A stretch of DNA of 64,000 bases from Micromonosporaceae bacterium. Its GTDB lineage: Bacteria; Actinomycetota; Actinomycetes; Mycobacteriales; Micromonosporaceae. Shown one piece after another: positions 63,002-64,000 of the stretch. The notes under the pieces are model-generated. The model was given only the letters and a program-made list of their open reading frames with translations. It made no database searches and was not told the origin of the DNA. The first letter of the stretch is position 1; each line of letters starts with the position of its first letter. The translations under genes and the position numbers were made by a program. The stretch covers positions 1 through 64,000 of the forward strand of contig JAHRHA010000035.1 in assembly GCA_020027875.1 (NCBI GenBank), given 5' to 3'.

Positions 63002-63850
63002 GTGGCTGAACTAGCGCGGCTCCTGCGGCGGGTACGGGACGCGGCGAAGGCGGACAATGTATCGCTGGTCGCGGCCGGCGTCGCTTTCTACGGCCTGCTG
63101 GCGATCTTTCCCGCATTGATCGCCACCGTGACGCTCTACGGCCTCGTCGCCGACCCCGACCGCATCAAGGAGCAGATCGCCTCGGCGACGGCTGCCCTGC
63201 CCCCGGGGGCGGCCGACCTGGTGACATCTCAGCTCACCTCGGTGGCGTCAGTCGGACGCGGCGGCCTGACTCTGGGCCTGGTGATCAGCCTCGGGGCCAC
63301 CATCTGGGCCGCTTCCGGGGGCGTACGGGCCCTAGTGAAAGGGCTCAACGTCATCTACCACACCGAGGAGAGTCGTGGGTTCGTGGAACGGTCCTCGCTC
63401 GGACTCGGCCTGACGCTGGGTGGTCTGGTGGCGGTCGCGCTCGCGCTGACCCTGGTGGCCGCGTTTCCGGTCATTCTGGACCGGATCGGTCTCGACCCGG
63501 TCGCGGCCGGCTTCGCCCAGGCCGCCCGGTGGGCGCTGCTCGCCGTCCTGGTCGTGATCGGATTGTCCGTGCTCTATCGGCTGGGCCCCGACCGGGAGCA
63601 ACCGCGCTTCAGATGGGTGACCTGGGGCACCCTCACCGCCCTCGGCATGTGGGTGCTGGGATCAGTCGGCTTCTCTGTCTACGTGAGCAATTTCGGCAGC
63701 TATAACCAGACGTACGGCAGCATCGCCGCGGTAATCGTGCTCATGCTCTGGCTCTATCTGTCGGCCCTCGCCGTGCTGGTCGGAGCCGAGATCGACGCCG
63801 TGCGCGAACGAGACAAAGACGTAACACACACCACGCCCGACACCCGGTAG
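63002..63850 (+). CDS. YihY/virulence-factor BrkB family membrane protein
   Basis: The 282-residue protein has six membrane segments. Family segments: DNVSLVAAGVAFYGLLAIFP, TIWAASGGVRALVKGLNVIY and FGSYNQTYGSIAAVIVLMLW. The start at GTG 63002 is supported by CCGGAGGCACGG; an upstream GTG at 62975 lies in the inverted repeat and is less likely. Once annotated as RNase BN, the family has no secure function. Confidence 0.9.
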   Translation: MAELARLLRRVRDAAKADNVSLVAAGVAFYGLLAIFPALIATVTLYGLVADPDRIKEQIASATAALPPGAADLVTSQLTSVASVGRGGLTLGLVISLGATIWAASGGVRALVKGLNVIYHTEESRGFVERSSLGLGLTLGGLVAVALALTLVAAFPVILDRIGLDPVAAGFAQAARWALLAVLVVIGLSVLYRLGPDREQPRFRWVTWGTLTALGMWVLGSVGFSVYVSNFGSYNQTYGSIAAVIVLMLWLYLSALAVLVGAEIDAVRERDKDVTHTTPDTR

Positions 63851-63882
63851 GCAACACCGCGTTGACGTGACATCCTCGCGGA

Positions 63883-64000
63883 GTGACCAGTTCCGTTGCC
63901 CTGCCCGACCTGGGCGGCACCGGCTCCGTGCTCGCGATCTGGTCGCTGCTCGTCGTGGTCATCGGCGCCGCGCTCTTCATCTACGGCGTCGTCGTCACAG
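63883..64000 (+). CDS. N-terminal part of a membrane protein, cut by the window end
   Basis: From GTG 63883 the frame is open to the edge: VTSSVALPDLGGTGSVLAIW followed by a hydrophobic helix LLVVVIGAALFIYGVVVT. It reads as a short N-terminus plus one membrane helix. Too little remains for a family. Confidence 0.45.
   Translation, partial: MTSSVALPDLGGTGSVLAIWSLLVVVIGAALFIYGVVVT

Noticed and set aside
1-64000. tRNA or rRNA genes
   Set aside because: No GGTTCGAATCC-type T-arm with matching acceptor stem and no rRNA-like segment was noticed on either strand; a covariance-model scan was not possible.

Overview
The window is a 64-kb piece of a high-GC actinobacterial chromosome. PimA, PgsA and a PatA-like acyltransferase (phosphatidylinositol mannoside synthesis), an F420-type LLM oxidoreductase, a long bifunctional Rel and many GTG/TTG starts all fit. 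Two intergenic repeat families point to Micromonosporaceae or a close relative: a palindrome built on GTCGATCATGACCT, and a direct repeat beginning GTTCGCGACTGCGGGGCTCG. That placement is an inference and was not tested by a search.

The backbone is a conserved actinobacterial gene block, read mostly on the minus strand: thrS (46.9 kb), HIT, pgsA, patA-like, pimA, membrane protein, pdxS, pdxT, yebC, ruvC-ruvA-ruvB, yajC-secD-secF, apt, rel, two membrane-anchored cyclophilins (plus strand), an MBL hydrolase and hisS (2.6 kb). Accessory DNA interrupts it. (a) About 10 kb between ruvC and yebC (16.8-26.9 kb) holds a cupin, a dead short-chain dehydrogenase, a TetR/MFS exporter pair, wrecked branched-chain amino-acid ABC permeases, a GlxA-type regulator, an SseB-like protein, a VapBC pair and an IS1182-like element. 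(b) About 3.7 kb between pdxT and pdxS (28.3-32.0 kb) holds a TIR-WD40 protein divergent from a two-gene operon of a membrane RCK-RyR protein and a free RyR protein. (c) An EF-G-like gene and a membrane protein lie between pgsA and HIT. (d) A GMC oxidoreductase operon and an LLM oxidoreductase lie between HIT and thrS.

The left edge carries a LuxR-type ATPase fragment, a lipoprotein serpin, and a repeat-rich protein whose N-terminus resembles an NHLP/RiPP leader. Right of thrS (47.5-64 kb) the gene content is mixed: a CFA-type methyltransferase with an octapeptide expansion, a VOC protein, a MerR regulator/VIT-VWA protein operon with a double 11-bp palindrome upstream, a DUF1707 protein, a NarL-type two-component system coupled to a lipoprotein phosphoesterase, a dienelactone hydrolase, a possible papain-fold protein, a YhaN/YhaO-like ATPase-nuclease pair and a YihY/BrkB protein.

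The best candidate for an undescribed system is the TIR-WD40 plus TM-RCK-RyR plus RyR module. It joins a probable NAD-consuming or signal-making TIR effector with a seven-bladed propeller to a membrane protein that has nucleotide-binding RCK-like Rossmann folds and a RyR ligand-binding domain. The clearest DNA-level finding is an IS element that sits exactly at the centre of one copy of the palindromic repeat, whose transposase takes its stop codon from that palindrome. No tRNA, rRNA or CRISPR array was seen.
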